From Eublepharis macularius (lineage: Eukaryota > Chordata > Lepidosauria > Squamata > Eublepharidae), in contig NC_072796.1 in the NCBI RefSeq assembly GCF_028583425.1, forward strand, positions 130,483,464 to 130,547,463: DNA of 64,000 nt. Direction: 5' to 3'. The position numbers were made by a program, and so were the translations under genes. This document shows, piece after piece, positions 57,601 through 61,978 of this stretch (its first letter is position 1; every line of letters starts with the position of its first letter). Under the pieces are notes generated by a model that saw nothing but the letters and a program-made list of their open reading frames with translations, searched no databases and was not told where the DNA came from.

Positions 57601-60073
57601 GTTGTTGACTTAATATTGTGGAAAATGCCGATTTAAAAGAAAATCCAGTAGAGATTAAATATCTATTGTTCAAATAAACCTCCTTGCCATTTCCAATTTA
57701 GGTAAAAAGAAGGAGAAGGATAAAGAAAGAAAAGAGAGGAAAGAAAAGGATCACAAGTCAAAACAAAAGAAGAAGAAAAAGAAAAAGAAGAAATCAAAAC
57801 AACATGGTATATTCAGAATACAAGTGATTTAACCCAAAACATTTTATTGTGTACTTCCAGGCAGTTGGTAGCAGGGAGAAGCTATAATTCTGTCGAAGTC
57901 TGCTATAAAAGCATAGTCTGTTTTTGCCTCAAGGCATGCTTGGTAGGCCTGCTGATATGCAGTCTGCCAAAAGTATTTTTCCTTTCCTGTCCAGTTCCAT
58001 TGTGAAGGTGTTGCATGTGGCTGGCTGTGCCCATTGTGTTTGACACGTGCAACATTGGTCACAATGACATTGCTACTCAAAAGGCAAACGCTTGAGTGTT
58101 ACTGTGAGGTCATCCAGCCATTTTGCATTTTATTAATTTAAGAAGTGCAGTGCATGCTCACCCTTGAAAAAGAGCCGTTTTGCACGTTCAGATAAGACGC
58201 AAAAAGGTGTTGTGTGAATCACTCGCGCTTCAGTGAAGTCCCTAGGGGAGGTCTTGTACATCTGCTCTGTGAAAAGATCTGTTGCATTGGAGATATCCGT
58301 GTTCTAATTTTCCATGTTCTAAAGCACAAAACACAGAAGCACATCTTTTCACCATTTCCGAGAGCGTGCAAAATTGCCCTGTGCTGTGCTGATTGAGTCA
58401 TGCGCTGCAAATCCTACTTTGTTATTTGAATTATTTGAATTTTCCCTCCTTCATAGAAGCCCAATGCAGACACCTCCTCCCCCTCCGTATGTTGACTCGC
58501 TTTGCAGGCAGGGAGAGCGGGCACGAACGTGGTGGCCCCATCCCCTGCCTCTGTCAGTAGCCTGGTCATCTGCAGAGTGTGACTGTGTGGAGGACATGGC
58601 AGCATGTCCACTTCTTCCCTGTAACATGCAAGGAGGGGTCATCTGTAGTGGGCTTAAACGTTTCAGGGGTTAGCTTAAGGGATATACTCGCTATTGGTTT
58701 ACTAAAAGGTTATATGGAAAGTTATATAACAGCTGATTCTATTTGACCCAAAATTTTGTTGTGTGTGTGTGTGTGTGTGTGTGTTCTTCTAAAAATGCAA
58801 AACAGTGGCTTTGGATTTTAAGAATTGCAAGCAGCATTTCACTCGTGGGATATGGCTTTTGTGACGTATTTTGTAATCCCTTTGCAGAGTATTCAGATTT
58901 TGAAGATAGTTCTCTTGAGTACCTGGACACGTGCTCTTCCCCGCTCACCAGGTCCTCTGGGAGCTCTTTCACACTGCGAAGCACGACGATGGACAAGAAT
59001 ACATCCTACCAGTACCCAAGGGCTATTCTGTCTGTCGACCTTAGTGGTGAAAGTAGGTTTGCTGTGCCTTGTGCCATTCTCTGCCTAAATTCCATTTCTC
59101 ACAGGAAGCAGTAAGGTAAACAAACACGTGCCACCTTAGAGATCACTGTATGGATAATTGTAAAGATACTACTTGCTATTTTATATAGAGTATTCCATCT
59201 TTACAACCCATTAAGGTAGTTTGTCTCTGTTTGGTTTCTAACTCCAATCAGCCATGTGCCTCTGGAAAAGCAAGGTGTGATGGAGAGAGTCCCATACCCT
59301 GTAGTTTTGTGTCCCTGCCTGACGGGAGGCGGATTCTGCCAATGAACGCAGAAGTTCAGTAACACCCATCGTGGCTAAGTGGCTGTAGATAGACTTGTTC
59401 TCTGAATTTGTCTGCTTCTTTTATTTTATAAAGCACTTAAGGTAGTGGCAATCTCCTTTGTCTCCACGTTGTTCCTTGTAGAGTTGATTTGATCATACTC
59501 GTTGAACCCTGTGTATGCCAATTGAGAAATGCTTCCTAATGTTGAGCCATAACATCTTCCGGTCTCCTACACTTGGTGAATTTAAAAAAGCTGTGCTCTC
59601 CATTTTTGTCATTTTTTGACAAGGATGTTAAAAATTGTGTAGCCTTGTTAAAAATGTAAAAAAAAAAAAACATGTGCTGTAGCTATGGGAGGAATGGGGC
59701 TGTGTTAATGTTTGCAACAAAGCAATCTTATCAGTAAGTGTTTTTGGAGCAAGCAGTTCTTGCACAAAGAACATCTTCAGATGCACCCTCTGATGTGCAC
59801 TTCAACAGGGGATGCAACCAATTCTGTTCTCTTGTACTCCCTGGGTACATGCTCGACAAATACCCATATCTGCCTTTCTTCTGAATTTCAGACCTCTCTG
59901 ATATGGAGTTTTTGGATGACTCTTCTACTGAGAGTTTGCTGCTGAGCGGCGATGAGTACAATCAGGACTTTGATTCAACCAATTTTGAAGAATCTCAGGA
60001 TGAAGAGGATACTCTCAACGAAATTGTCCGGTGTATCTGTGAAATGGATGAGGAAAATGGCTTTATGATTCAG
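15586..60073 (+). CDS. PHF20L1: PHF20L1 gene, spliced coding region (5' part, 605 codons)
   Basis: PHD finger protein 20-like 1, a nuclear chromatin reader. Its Tudor domains bind methyl-lysine marks (reported for mono-methylated H3K4/H4K20 and for methylated DNMT1), and it is linked to MOF/NSL-type acetyltransferase complexes. Coding exons: 15586-15668, 22929-23100, 23304-23388, 26486-26574, 38459-38666, 40131-40256, 41824-41906, 48419-48671, 51727-51933, 54896-54952, 57702-57806, 58888-59052, 59892-60073. All junctions keep phase and have GT-AG ends. Domains: Tudor 1 about residues 10-72, Tudor 2 about 86-142, basic NLS-like stretches about 240-252 and 456-488, acidic Ser/Asp region about 490-590, PHD finger from about 594 (first Cys pair). 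The rest of the PHD finger and C-terminus lie beyond the window. Identity is by memory of human PHF20L1 and is near-exact in the Tudor exons. PHF20, the paralogue, is clearly more distant. Confidence 0.96.
16090..16500 (+). repeat. L2-like LINE coding fragment (plus)
   Basis: Reads [17 protein letters not shown] followed by pieces in shifted frames ending in YRLFLLLYL. This resembles the '…LQLVQNAAARL…' region of L2/CR1-group reverse transcriptases. It lies in PHF20L1 intron 2. Confidence 0.5.
17662..17852 (-). repeat. tRNA-derived squamate SINE (copy 2, minus)
   Basis: Plus-strand text 'tctgccttatactgaatcat' is the complement of the tail. 'ggattgaacctgggatcttc' is the inverted B box and 'ctctgccactgaaccacag' the inverted A box. 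A C-rich tract follows. Confidence 0.8.
18290..18572 (+). repeat. tRNA-derived SINE, second subtype (plus)
   Basis: 'agagtggtaagctgcagta' resembles an A box and 'gagttcagtcctggtgga' a B-box region. 'ggaaggcaatggcaaaccac' and a tail 'cacaggggactacctttacc' follow. The 'ggcaatggcaaaccac' phrase is shared with the 5S-derived SINE at 18.9 kb. Confidence 0.75.
18591..18662 (+). mobile_element. Penelope-like repeat fragment with hammerhead-like core
   Basis: Runs ctgaaaaaaggagctctgac, then ctcgaaagctcataccctgg, then 'gatctttaaggtgctactgg'. The order CUGA, a stem (ggag…ctc), GAAA, a short hairpin and a pyrimidine-rich exit is that of a hammerhead ribozyme. The core is degenerate here. Confidence 0.6.
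18800..18872 (-). repeat. SINE tail fragment (minus)
   Basis: 'catgaagctgccttatact' is the inverted tail of the SINE seen at 2.3 and 17.7 kb. The head is missing. Confidence 0.55.
18895..19135 (+). repeat. 5S-rRNA-derived SINE (plus)
   Basis: The head reads 'caatctcatcagaccttgga', 'agctaagcaggattggcctt' and 'ggttagtagttggatgg'. This follows eukaryotic 5S rRNA (…GAUCUCGGAAGCUAAGCAGGGU…UAGUACUUGGAUGGGAG…), including the A-box and C-box regions of the internal Pol III promoter. The body 'ggcaatggcaaaccaccc' and a tail ending 'ctacaacttgattacac' follow. It is a 5S-Sauria-type SINE, not a 5S gene, because the 3' half is unrelated. Confidence 0.88.
19490..19685. repeat. L2/CORE-type dispersed repeat fragment
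   Basis: Contains 'tttatccccctttctccaag', 'cacaacaattctgtgagata' and 'ggaacccgggtcttcc'. It is the same class as the repeats at 2.66, 23.73 and 36.57 kb. Confidence 0.55.
19803..19955. mobile_element. Palindromic Penelope-like repeat
   Basis: Left arm 'accttaaagaccgacaagat' and 'gtaagctttcgagagtcaaa' face right arm 'actctcgaaagcttatgcc' and 'aattttgttggtctt'. The arms are inverted copies around 'gctgagatgtcag'. Confidence 0.75.
21020..21318 (+). mobile_element. Bov-B/RTE LINE 3' end (plus)
   Basis: Encodes [20 protein letters not shown] and [18 protein letters not shown], the C-terminal part of RTE-clade Bov-B ORF2. It ends with 'agggtcgccatatttcagag', 'cttaatggcacataacacac' and a CA repeat, the typical Bov-B 3' terminus. 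A frame of about 90 residues is still open. It is 5' truncated. Confidence 0.88.
22235..22385 (-). repeat. L2/CORE-type 3' repeat fragment
   Basis: TTTTA-rich start, then 'aaatcttcctatgctgtctt' and 'ttcagggtccccaaagtggc'. This is the complement of a LINE/SINE 3' tail common in squamates. Confidence 0.5.
22428..22690. repeat. Penelope-like fragment followed by SINE tail
   Basis: 'gatccagaggaattcgccgt', 'gttagtctgtagttgcaaaa' and 'agcacctttaagactaacca' match the repeats at 32.9 and 33.4 kb. From about 22,585 the text turns into a SINE tail (ggttgtgaggattaagtgg … gcaggatataaataaaa). Confidence 0.7.
22929..23100 (+). CDS. PHF20L1: PHF20L1 exon 3 (Tudor 1)
   Basis: Acceptor ttcggaag ends at 22,928; donor gtaagt starts at 23,101. 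It encodes residues 28-85: [40 protein letters not shown] and [12 protein letters not shown]. This is the bulk of Tudor 1, with the aromatic residues (W, Y, W, Y/W) of the methyl-lysine-binding fold retained. It is almost identical to human. Confidence 0.97.
23304..23388 (+). CDS. PHF20L1: PHF20L1 exon 4 (start of Tudor 2)
   Basis: Acceptor ctcaaaacag ends at 23,303; donor gtatgt follows 23,388. It encodes [20 protein letters not shown] and KIEAINKE. This is the first half of Tudor 2, the domain with the aromatic cage known to read methyl-lysine. The exon ends after one base of a Gly codon. Confidence 0.97.
23473..23674. mobile_element. Palindromic MITE with 3-bp TSD (Harbinger-like)
   Basis: Inverted ends gagccaaacta and tagtttggctc. 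The long arms contain 'cttccctcaagttttgatgg' and its complement 'ccatcaaaacttgagggaag'. It is flanked by TGA at 23,470-23,472 and 23,675-23,677. A 3-bp duplication points to PIF/Harbinger. A relative lies at 52,019-52,252, and another family with the same GAGC…AAAC ends at 56,722-57,012. Confidence 0.8.
23725..23870. repeat. L2/CORE-type dispersed repeat fragment
   Basis: 'catttataccccacctttct', 'ccccaaagtgtcttacatcg', 'caacaaccctatgaggtagg'. Same class as 2.66, 19.5 and 36.57 kb. Confidence 0.6.
24590..24722 (+). repeat. CR1-like 3' end (plus)
   Basis: 'ggccactgtgtgacacagag', 'ttggactggatgggccattg' and 'catggcttctcttacattct' match the 3' ends of amniote CR1-group LINEs. The 5' part is not recognisable. 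Confidence 0.6.
24825..25560 (-). mobile_element. L2-like LINE 3' region (minus)
   Basis: The minus strand encodes [39 protein letters not shown] and [20 protein letters not shown], the end of the reverse transcriptase ORF of L2-group LINEs. It is spread over two frames. The 3' UTR (24,825-25,060) holds facing 'cacactgtaattcgcc' copies and a TTTTA tail. A frame of about 137 residues remains open. Confidence 0.85.
25912..26171. mobile_element. Palindromic hAT-like MITE with 8-bp TSD
   Basis: Same family as 5,633-5,893. Ends cagggctttttttc and gaaaaaaagccctg, with a GC-rich hairpin of facing 'gatctccagacagaggggag' copies. Exact 8-bp duplication ctcagaag (25,904-25,911 and 26,172-26,179). Inserted in PHF20L1 intron 4. 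Confidence 0.92.
26486..26574 (+). CDS. PHF20L1: PHF20L1 exon 5 (end of Tudor 2)
   Basis: Acceptor cttgttctag ends at 26,485; donor gtaagt starts at 26,575. It encodes [20 protein letters not shown] and [10 protein letters not shown], ending exactly at residue 143 in phase 0. The FYDG motif closes Tudor 2. The next constitutive exon is 11.9 kb away and also starts in phase 0, so a cassette of any whole-codon length could fit between. Confidence 0.97.
26700..27430 (-). pseudogene. Possible processed pseudogene, parent unknown (minus)
   Basis: The minus strand shows coding-like text passing through three frames: [20 protein letters not shown], then [20 protein letters not shown], then [20 protein letters not shown], then [20 protein letters not shown]. 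Each piece picks up where the last frame stops. The composition (Ser/Lys/Arg-rich, basic) looks like a nuclear or mitotic protein rather than random intron. I do not recognise the parent. Alternatives are an unclassified transposon or chance. No terminal poly(A) or TSD was identified. Confidence 0.3.
27430..27590 (+). repeat. tRNA-derived squamate SINE (copy 3, plus)
   Basis: 'gaggtagagcaagtccttga', 'catgcagaaggcctcaggta', 'ggacagctagagtagacaat'. Same family as 2.3, 17.7 and 61.75 kb. Confidence 0.7.
29090..29522 (+). mobile_element. CR1 LINE 3' end (plus)
   Basis: 'agtggaacaggcttcctcgg', 'tttctccaggccaatttgg', 'gaatttcctgcattgtgcag', 'gggctgcactagatgacc', ending 'ctatgattctgtt', the usual CR1 3' terminus. 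A GT/G microsatellite expanded inside at about 29,418-29,441. 5' truncated. Confidence 0.88.
29755..29872 (+). repeat. Sauria-type SINE 3' part (plus)
   Basis: 'ggccagtcacccattctcag', 'cttacctacctcacagggtc' and 'gttgggatataaatgaagta' are the body and tail of the tRNA SINE. The head is missing. Confidence 0.65.
30161..30223 (+). CDS. PHF20L1: Candidate 63-nt cassette exon of PHF20L1
   Basis: A GC-rich island of 63 nt stands out in AT-rich intron 5. It has a pyrimidine-rich tract and acceptor (…tataattag) ending at 30,160, and a near-consensus donor gtgagt starting at 30,224. It is exactly 21 codons with no stop, and both its edges would be phase 0. That fits between exon 5 (ends phase 0) and exon 6 (starts phase 0). 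It would insert [15 protein letters not shown]… after residue 143. If the donor is skipped the frame stays open to TGA 30,347-30,349, which would make a short Tudor-only protein. I do not recall such an exon in human PHF20L1, so this is a prediction. It could instead be a retroposed scrap. Confidence 0.4.
31935..32150 (-). repeat. L2/CR1-like 3' UTR fragment (minus)
   Basis: 'tatttatttacaaaatttat', 'accccactgttctgcccgga', 'accaaggcggctaacaaaag'. This is the complement of a LINE 3' UTR common in squamates. Confidence 0.6.
32859..33010 (-). mobile_element. Penelope-like repeat with hammerhead core (minus)
   Basis: The minus strand reads CTGACGA (32,976-32,982), a stem-loop GAGAA-CGTGA-TTCTC (32,960-32,974), GAAA (32,956-32,959), then a short hairpin ending GCTAC, then 'aataaaattggttagtctta'. 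These are the conserved elements of a hammerhead ribozyme in the right order and spacing. The outer end is 'actaacacggctaactcctc'. A scrap of the same family follows at 33,130-33,205. Confidence 0.75.
33375..33587. mobile_element. Palindromic Penelope-like repeat with 12-bp TSD
   Basis: Two inverted arms meet at 'cagatgcatctg'. The flanks carry an exact 12-bp duplication, tgttctctgaat (33,363-33,374 and 33,588-33,599). A 12-bp variable TSD fits target-primed retrotransposition rather than a cut-and-paste transposon. The right arm is about 60 nt longer and ends 'gactaatatggctaactcct'. Hammerhead-like cores are present on both strands. Confidence 0.85.
34050..34250. mobile_element. Palindromic Penelope-like repeat, second subfamily
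   Basis: Left arm 'gagtccagtggccccttaga' faces right arm 'tctctaaggggccgctggac'. The right end is 'cagaccaacacagctaccta'. The right arm contains CTGAAGA (34,127-34,133), a stem AAGAG…CTCTT and a GAA turn, in hammerhead order. Confidence 0.78.
34250..34535 (-). repeat. L2-like LINE 3' UTR (minus)
   Basis: 'attatttacaggctgccttt', 'cactgagactcaaggcaatt', 'acacagtgcaagtcaatatg'. Same tail as 24.83-25.06 and 62.03 kb. Confidence 0.65.
35640..36297 (+). mobile_element. CR1 LINE 3' end (plus), longer copy
   Basis: 'gtttagcctggagaggagg', 'ttcaaatatttgaagggctg', 'aaacatcaggaagaacttgt', 'gaatttccctccaggccgga', 'tagatgaccctttgggatcc' and 'ccttccagctccagact' give a continuous 650-bp CR1 3' region. 5' truncated. 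In PHF20L1 intron 5. Confidence 0.9.
36565..36700. repeat. L2/CORE-type dispersed repeat fragment
   Basis: 'tttataccctgcctttctcc', 'cctcacaacaaccctgtgag', 'ggaggttaggctgaaagag'. Same class as 2.66, 19.5 and 23.73 kb. Confidence 0.6.
38459..38666 (+). CDS. PHF20L1: PHF20L1 exon 6
   Basis: Acceptor (ctcttttgcctgtttgaag) ends at 38,458. It encodes [40 protein letters not shown] and [13 protein letters not shown] (residues 144-212), matching human [19 protein letters not shown]… and …PTSSETFG. The donor is weak (tttg|gtacaa), and the frame stays open for 19 more codons past it. Basic, low-complexity linker after the Tudor pair. Ends after one base of a Gly codon. Confidence 0.96.
40131..40256 (+). 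CDS. PHF20L1: PHF20L1 exon 7 (basic NLS-like segment)
   Basis: Acceptor ttgtgtttag; donor gtgagc. It encodes [20 protein letters not shown] and [23 protein letters not shown]. The second part is near-identical to human ([20 protein letters not shown]) and looks like a nuclear localisation signal. The first part is diverged. Phase 1 on both sides. Confidence 0.96.
40445..40779. mobile_element. hAT-type MITE with 8-bp TSD
   Basis: Ends caggggtgggcaaattg and caattgcccacccctg. The left half has 'gcggcccgcgggccacatgc'. Exact 8-bp duplication cattagag (40,437-40,444 and 40,780-40,787). No transposase remains. In PHF20L1 intron 7. Confidence 0.93.
40900..40960. repeat. Penelope-like scrap
   Basis: 'gatttgagtccgatagtgcc' and 'aaagacccaacaagatttcg' match the arm of the second palindromic subfamily. 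Confidence 0.5.
41393..41520 (+). mobile_element. Penelope-like repeat, partial palindrome
   Basis: 'ataagctttcaagagtcaaa', 'cttcgactcttgaaaccttg', 'ttggacactactggacttga' and 'gcagaccaacatacccacct' are the truncated left arm and full right end of the second subfamily. It lies about 300 nt upstream of exon 8. Confidence 0.7.
41824..41906 (+). CDS. PHF20L1: PHF20L1 exon 8
   Basis: Acceptor tccctttcag; donor gtatga. It encodes (G)[20 protein letters not shown] and AAPVLEQ (residues 255-282), matching human [20 protein letters not shown]…APMLEQ. Ends in phase 0. A poly-G tract of about 16 nt lies near 41,624, upstream of the acceptor. Confidence 0.95.
43300..43554. mobile_element. Palindromic retroelement repeat with 13-bp TSD
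   Basis: Long inverted arms: 'ggttgttgtgggttttccgg' against 'gaaaacccacaacaacc', and 'gcatcttcagaggtg' against its complement. They are separated by 'gcaccaaaagacagagatg'. Exact 13-bp duplication cagaaccaacaca (43,287-43,299 and 43,555-43,567). The right end 'gtgaaagccttcgacaatac' is a widespread squamate repeat end. The TSD length suggests a Penelope-like or other target-primed element, not a DNA transposon. Confidence 0.85.
44255..44405. mobile_element. Palindromic Penelope-like repeat
   Basis: 'tagtccagtcgcaccttaaa' faces 'gtcttttaagatgctgctgg'. The centre 'gctttgactctcacaaactt' shows a degenerate core. The right end is 'cagaataacgtgactgccca'. Confidence 0.7.
44406..48418. other. PHF20L1 intron 8, no further feature supported
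   Basis: No exon with matching splice sites and conserved sequence was found, nor any repeat I can name confidently. Text near 45.95-46.15 kb (aagggaactgtggtttgcgc on the minus strand) has the look of an old dispersed repeat. Confidence 0.4.
48419..48671 (+). CDS. PHF20L1: PHF20L1 exon 9
   Basis: Acceptor tatttattcag; donor a|gtgagc. It encodes [60 protein letters not shown] and [13 protein letters not shown] (residues 283-366), close to human throughout. Ends after one base. If the donor is ignored the frame ends at TAA 48,734-48,736, giving a possible short C-terminus. Confidence 0.97.
51374..51540 (+). pseudogene. PHF20L1: PHF20L1 exon 10, frame-broken (dead or poison exon)
   Basis: Acceptor (ggtcttttttttag) ends at 51,373 and donor g|gtaaca follows 51,540. 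Between them is a sequence collinear with the human exon [20 protein letters not shown]… EKVSSPSPATDGKVFSI. Here it reads [20 protein letters not shown] in the phase set by exon 9, then hits TGA at 51,442-51,444. The homologous [20 protein letters not shown] continues in a different frame. The exon is 167 nt, not a multiple of three, so including it breaks the protein. Skipping it joins exon 9 to exon 11 in frame (phase 1 to phase 1). The human exon is flanked by phase-1 junctions as well, so skipping is permissible there. Could also reflect an assembly error. Confidence 0.85.
51727..51933 (+). CDS. PHF20L1: PHF20L1 exon 11
   Basis: Acceptor ttcttttgtatag; donor gtaaaa. It encodes [40 protein letters not shown] and [11 protein letters not shown] (residues 367-435 when joined to exon 9). 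Human has [20 protein letters not shown] at this point. The middle is diverged, the ends conserved. Phase 1 to phase 1. Confidence 0.95.
52019..52252. mobile_element. Palindromic MITE with 3-bp TSD (Harbinger-like)
   Basis: Ends gagcgggaccacaagtgacg and cgtcacttgtggtcccgctc. Its arms share 'gacacaggttggacacttg' and 'cttccctcaag' with the copy at 23,473. Flanked by ATA (52,016-52,018 and 52,253-52,255). It lies 86 nt downstream of exon 11. Confidence 0.82.
52848..53048 (+). repeat. 5S-rRNA-derived SINE (plus)
   Basis: 'tgatcttgtcagatctcaaa', 'agctaagcaaagtcagctct' and 'tagtgcttggatgagagat' follow 5S rRNA. The tail 'gttggctgtgacgtgatagc', 'agttgacacacacacac' is Bov-B-like. A second partial 5S-like head (gaaagctaagcaaggatgag, cttagatgggcagtg) follows at about 53,075-53,130. 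Confidence 0.82.
53340..53430 (+). repeat. L2-like LINE 3' tail (plus)
   Basis: 'gctgtgtaatccaccttgag', 'tctcaatgagaaaggtggat', then an A-rich tail with ATAAATGAATG. Confidence 0.65.
54590..54850. repeat. Dispersed LINE-like repeat, family uncertain
   Basis: 'ggatcagacaagtggcccag', 'ctagtctagcattgcttttc', 'agaggccaactagttgccct' resemble a common reptile repeat phrase (…cagtggcccatctagtccag…). It ends just before exon 12. Confidence 0.45.
54896..54952 (+). CDS. PHF20L1: PHF20L1 exon 12
   Basis: Acceptor acgtccacag; donor gtacga. Nineteen codons: (G)[18 protein letters not shown](G), matching human ISKTEKKVKLEDKSSTAFG. Phase 1 to phase 1, so it is also skippable. Confidence 0.92.
55475..56180. 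other. Intron sequence, nothing recognised
   Basis: No conserved exon or named repeat seen between exon 12 and the repeats starting at about 56.3 kb. Confidence 0.4.
56370..56640 (-). repeat. L2-like LINE fragment (minus)
   Basis: 'ggctttaaagacgagaacca' and 'gcttgaaagctcactggtgg' parallel 'atgtgagaaccagtacctt' and 'agctgatgggtagccaatgg' in the LINE at 25.4-25.5 kb. Confidence 0.5.
56722..57012. mobile_element. Palindromic MITE with TAA TSD (Harbinger-like)
   Basis: Ends gagctaaactacaagagac and gtctcttgctgcttggctc. Long arms contain 'aaggacgcttatgtgaa' facing 'ttcacgtaagcgtcctt', and 'aagagatcggaaggct' facing 'agccttcccatctctt'. Exact 3-bp duplication TAA (56,719-56,721 and 57,013-57,015), the classic PIF/Harbinger target (TWA). 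Confidence 0.87.
57702..57806 (+). CDS. PHF20L1: PHF20L1 exon 13 (poly-lysine segment)
   Basis: Acceptor ttccaatttag; donor gtatat. It encodes [20 protein letters not shown] and then [14 protein letters not shown]. Human has [20 protein letters not shown]…KKKKKSKQH. Nearly pure purine strand (A/G) over about 80 nt. Strongly basic, likely nuclear or nucleolar targeting or DNA contact. Confidence 0.95.
58758..58784. repeat. GT microsatellite
   Basis: About 13 GT units, roughly 100 nt upstream of the exon 14 acceptor. Confidence 0.9.
58888..59052 (+). CDS. PHF20L1: PHF20L1 exon 14
   Basis: Acceptor atccctttgcag; donor gtaggt. It encodes [40 protein letters not shown] and [14 protein letters not shown] (residues 490-544). 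Human has [20 protein letters not shown] and [14 protein letters not shown]. Ser-rich acidic segment. Phase 1 both sides. Confidence 0.97.
59892..60073 (+). CDS. PHF20L1: PHF20L1 exon 15 (start of PHD finger)
   Basis: Acceptor tctgaatttcag. It encodes [40 protein letters not shown] and [19 protein letters not shown] (residues 545-605). The CIC pair are the first two zinc ligands of the PHD finger; the next Cys pair (human CEEC) is in an exon beyond the window. The donor is weak (cag|gtcggg), but it sits exactly where the human exon ends. Confidence 0.97.
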
Positions 60074-60184
60074 GTCGGGAATGCATTGCTTTACAGTCCG
60101 ATCTACAGGAATTGTTTTTTTCCTGTTGAAATTTTGATATATCAAAAGCTGCTTCAAACCACCAGCTTCAGTCCTTGTAGTAAT

Positions 60185-60245
60185 AATCATAGTCAATAGT
60201 TAGCGTTTATATAGTGCGTTCAAGTGTTTAAAAGCATTTCACATA
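60185..60245. repeat. Left half of an older repeat split by a Helitron
   Basis: 'agcgtttatatagtgcgttc' and 'gtttaaaagcatttcacata' continue after the Helitron as 'tcttttataagccctacaac', 'actcctatgcagaaatgag' (60,866-61,010). Joined text looks like a CORE/L2-type repeat. Confidence 0.6.
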
Positions 60246-60865
60246 TCTTACTATATAAAAGAGTAAGCGTGTTCCAGACGACTCACTTCCTACCCTGGCG
60301 CGCCACCAGAGGGCACTGCCAGGGAGGGAAACCCAGGAGAGGCAGTCTGTCTCTCCAGAGAGTGCGTCACGGCGGGAATACCAGACCAGGATCAGGAGGG
60401 GAGTAGGTGGCAGTGCCCACTCCCAACTTCACCCAGCTGGGATCAGGAGCAGGCAGATGGCAATGCCCACCCCCCACCCCCACCCCTTAACCCAACCTGC
60501 CCCCTGCCATCACCCATTGGGATCAGGAGTGGAGCAGGTGGCAGTGTCCGCCCCATGTCTTCACCCAACTGGGATGAAGCAAGGAGCAGGAGGCAATGCC
60601 TGCTCCCCTATTCACCCAGCTGGGATAAGGAGTGGAGGAGGCAGCAATGCCCACCCCCTTTCAACTCACTAGAATCAGGCGTGGAGCAGGTGGCAATGTC
60701 TGCCTCCCCTTCACCCAGCTGGGATCAGGAGTGGAGCAGGAGGCAATTCCCGCTCCCCCTTTACCCGTCTGGGATCAGGTGTGGAGGAGGAGGCAATTCC
60801 CACCTACCCACCCTCCCCTTTCTAGAGCCCGATGTATTTTTTCCCACAACGGGCTTTGTTGCTAG
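60246..60865 (+). mobile_element. Non-autonomous Helitron with internal minisatellite
   Basis: 5' end TCTTACTATATAAAAGAGTA after a host A. 3' end GTTGCTAG before a host T. A hairpin, agagcccg (60,824-60,831) with cgggcttt (60,850-60,857), lies 4 nt upstream of the CTAG. These are the diagnostic Helitron ends (5' TC, 3' hairpin, CTRR, A/T target, no TSD). The interior holds about seven degenerate units of roughly 60 bp (…gggatcaggagtggagcagg…). No Rep/helicase ORF. Same family as 9.5-10.26 kb. Confidence 0.88.
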
Positions 60866-61268
60866 TCTTTTATAAGCCCTACAACACTCCTATGCAGAAA
60901 TGAGATGAAGTCGAAGTCTGCCTAGTGAGTTCGTGGTAGAGTGAAGATTTGCGTCAAGGGCTTCCTGATTCGTAGCTCAGTCTGTTGGTCGCCGTACTAC
61001 ACCAGGTTCAGCTGCCCTGTAGTGAAAAAAGGGAATGTGTATATTTCATATTTTCATGCATTTAGTATCTGGCTCTTCTGATATTTCCTGCACATCAGTA
61101 GAGTCTGTGATCCCGGTAGCTTAGGCTTTTTGAGTGCTCCAGGTTAGGCCAGGGGACTTAAGTTGTCAGTGACACCGTTTTTTTCAAGCGTCATTGCTGC
61201 AGCCATCATTAAATCTCTGTGAAAGTTCTGTTTTGCTTGTCTACATCTTTTTAGAAAAGGCACTGAAT

Positions 61269-61620
61269 AAGGGGTCCCTGACCTTTTTGAGGCTGTGGGC
61301 ACATTTGGCATTCTGACACAGTGTAGTGGTCGCAGCCACAAAATGGTTGCCACAAAAAGGCTGCTGCAGGAGGTGGAGCCAGCCACAAAATGGCTGCTAC
61401 AGCTTCTCCTCAGTCACAGAGTGAAGATCCTTGTGCTGTGGAAGCAGCTTCTGCCAAAGCAGCGTTTTTAAAAATCTGCACAGCCAATCAACACTCCAAC
61501 GGCCAGTTAGAAACTATGCTTTGCAAAAGCCCCACCCACTTCCTAAAAATACTCAGTGGACACCAGCAAGGGTGTCGGCGGACAGAATAATGCCCATGGG
61601 CACCACGTTGGGGAGCCCTG
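61269..61620. mobile_element. hAT-like MITE with near-perfect 8-bp TSD
   Basis: Left end aaggggtccctgaccttttt, right end ccatgggcaccacgttgggg then agccctg. Flanks cactgaat (61,261-61,268) and aactgaat (61,621-61,628) match at 7 of 8. Interior 'gccacaaaatggctgctaca' is seen twice. No transposase. Confidence 0.8.
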
Positions 61621-61754
61621 AACTGAATGCTACATTACAGGTTACTTTGTGACACCTTAACAGGAGACAAAACTTGTCTTAAAGTGCAGTTAGTCCAACA
61701 TACCCTGCTAGGTGGTTGTCACTGTTAAGTCTCCCTATTGAAACAGGTGGAACA

Positions 61755-61978
61755 ATTGGGGGAGGCCATGGTTGAGTGGGAAAGCCTCTGCTTTGCATGC
61801 GTTAGGTCTAAGTTCATCTCCCTTTGGAAGGATCAGGCAGCAGGTGGTATGAAAGACATCTACCTGGGACCCTGGAGAGCCACTGCCAATTTGAGTAGGC
61901 TCTACTGGCCTCGATGCAGCAGTGGTCTGATTCAGTGGAAGACATCTTCACATGCTTATATGCTGCACTGATGAGGCA
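61755..61978 (+). repeat. tRNA-derived squamate SINE (copy 4, plus)
   Basis: 'ggccatggttgagtgggaaa', 'gcctctgctttgcatgcg', 'tacctgggaccctggagagc', 'gtggtctgattcagtggaag'. The most complete copy of this SINE in the window: head, body and tail are all present. Confidence 0.82.

Noticed and set aside
60246-60865. Regularly spaced repeats that could suggest a CRISPR array
   Set aside because: Units are degenerate and contiguous without unique spacers, within a Helitron, in a vertebrate genome.
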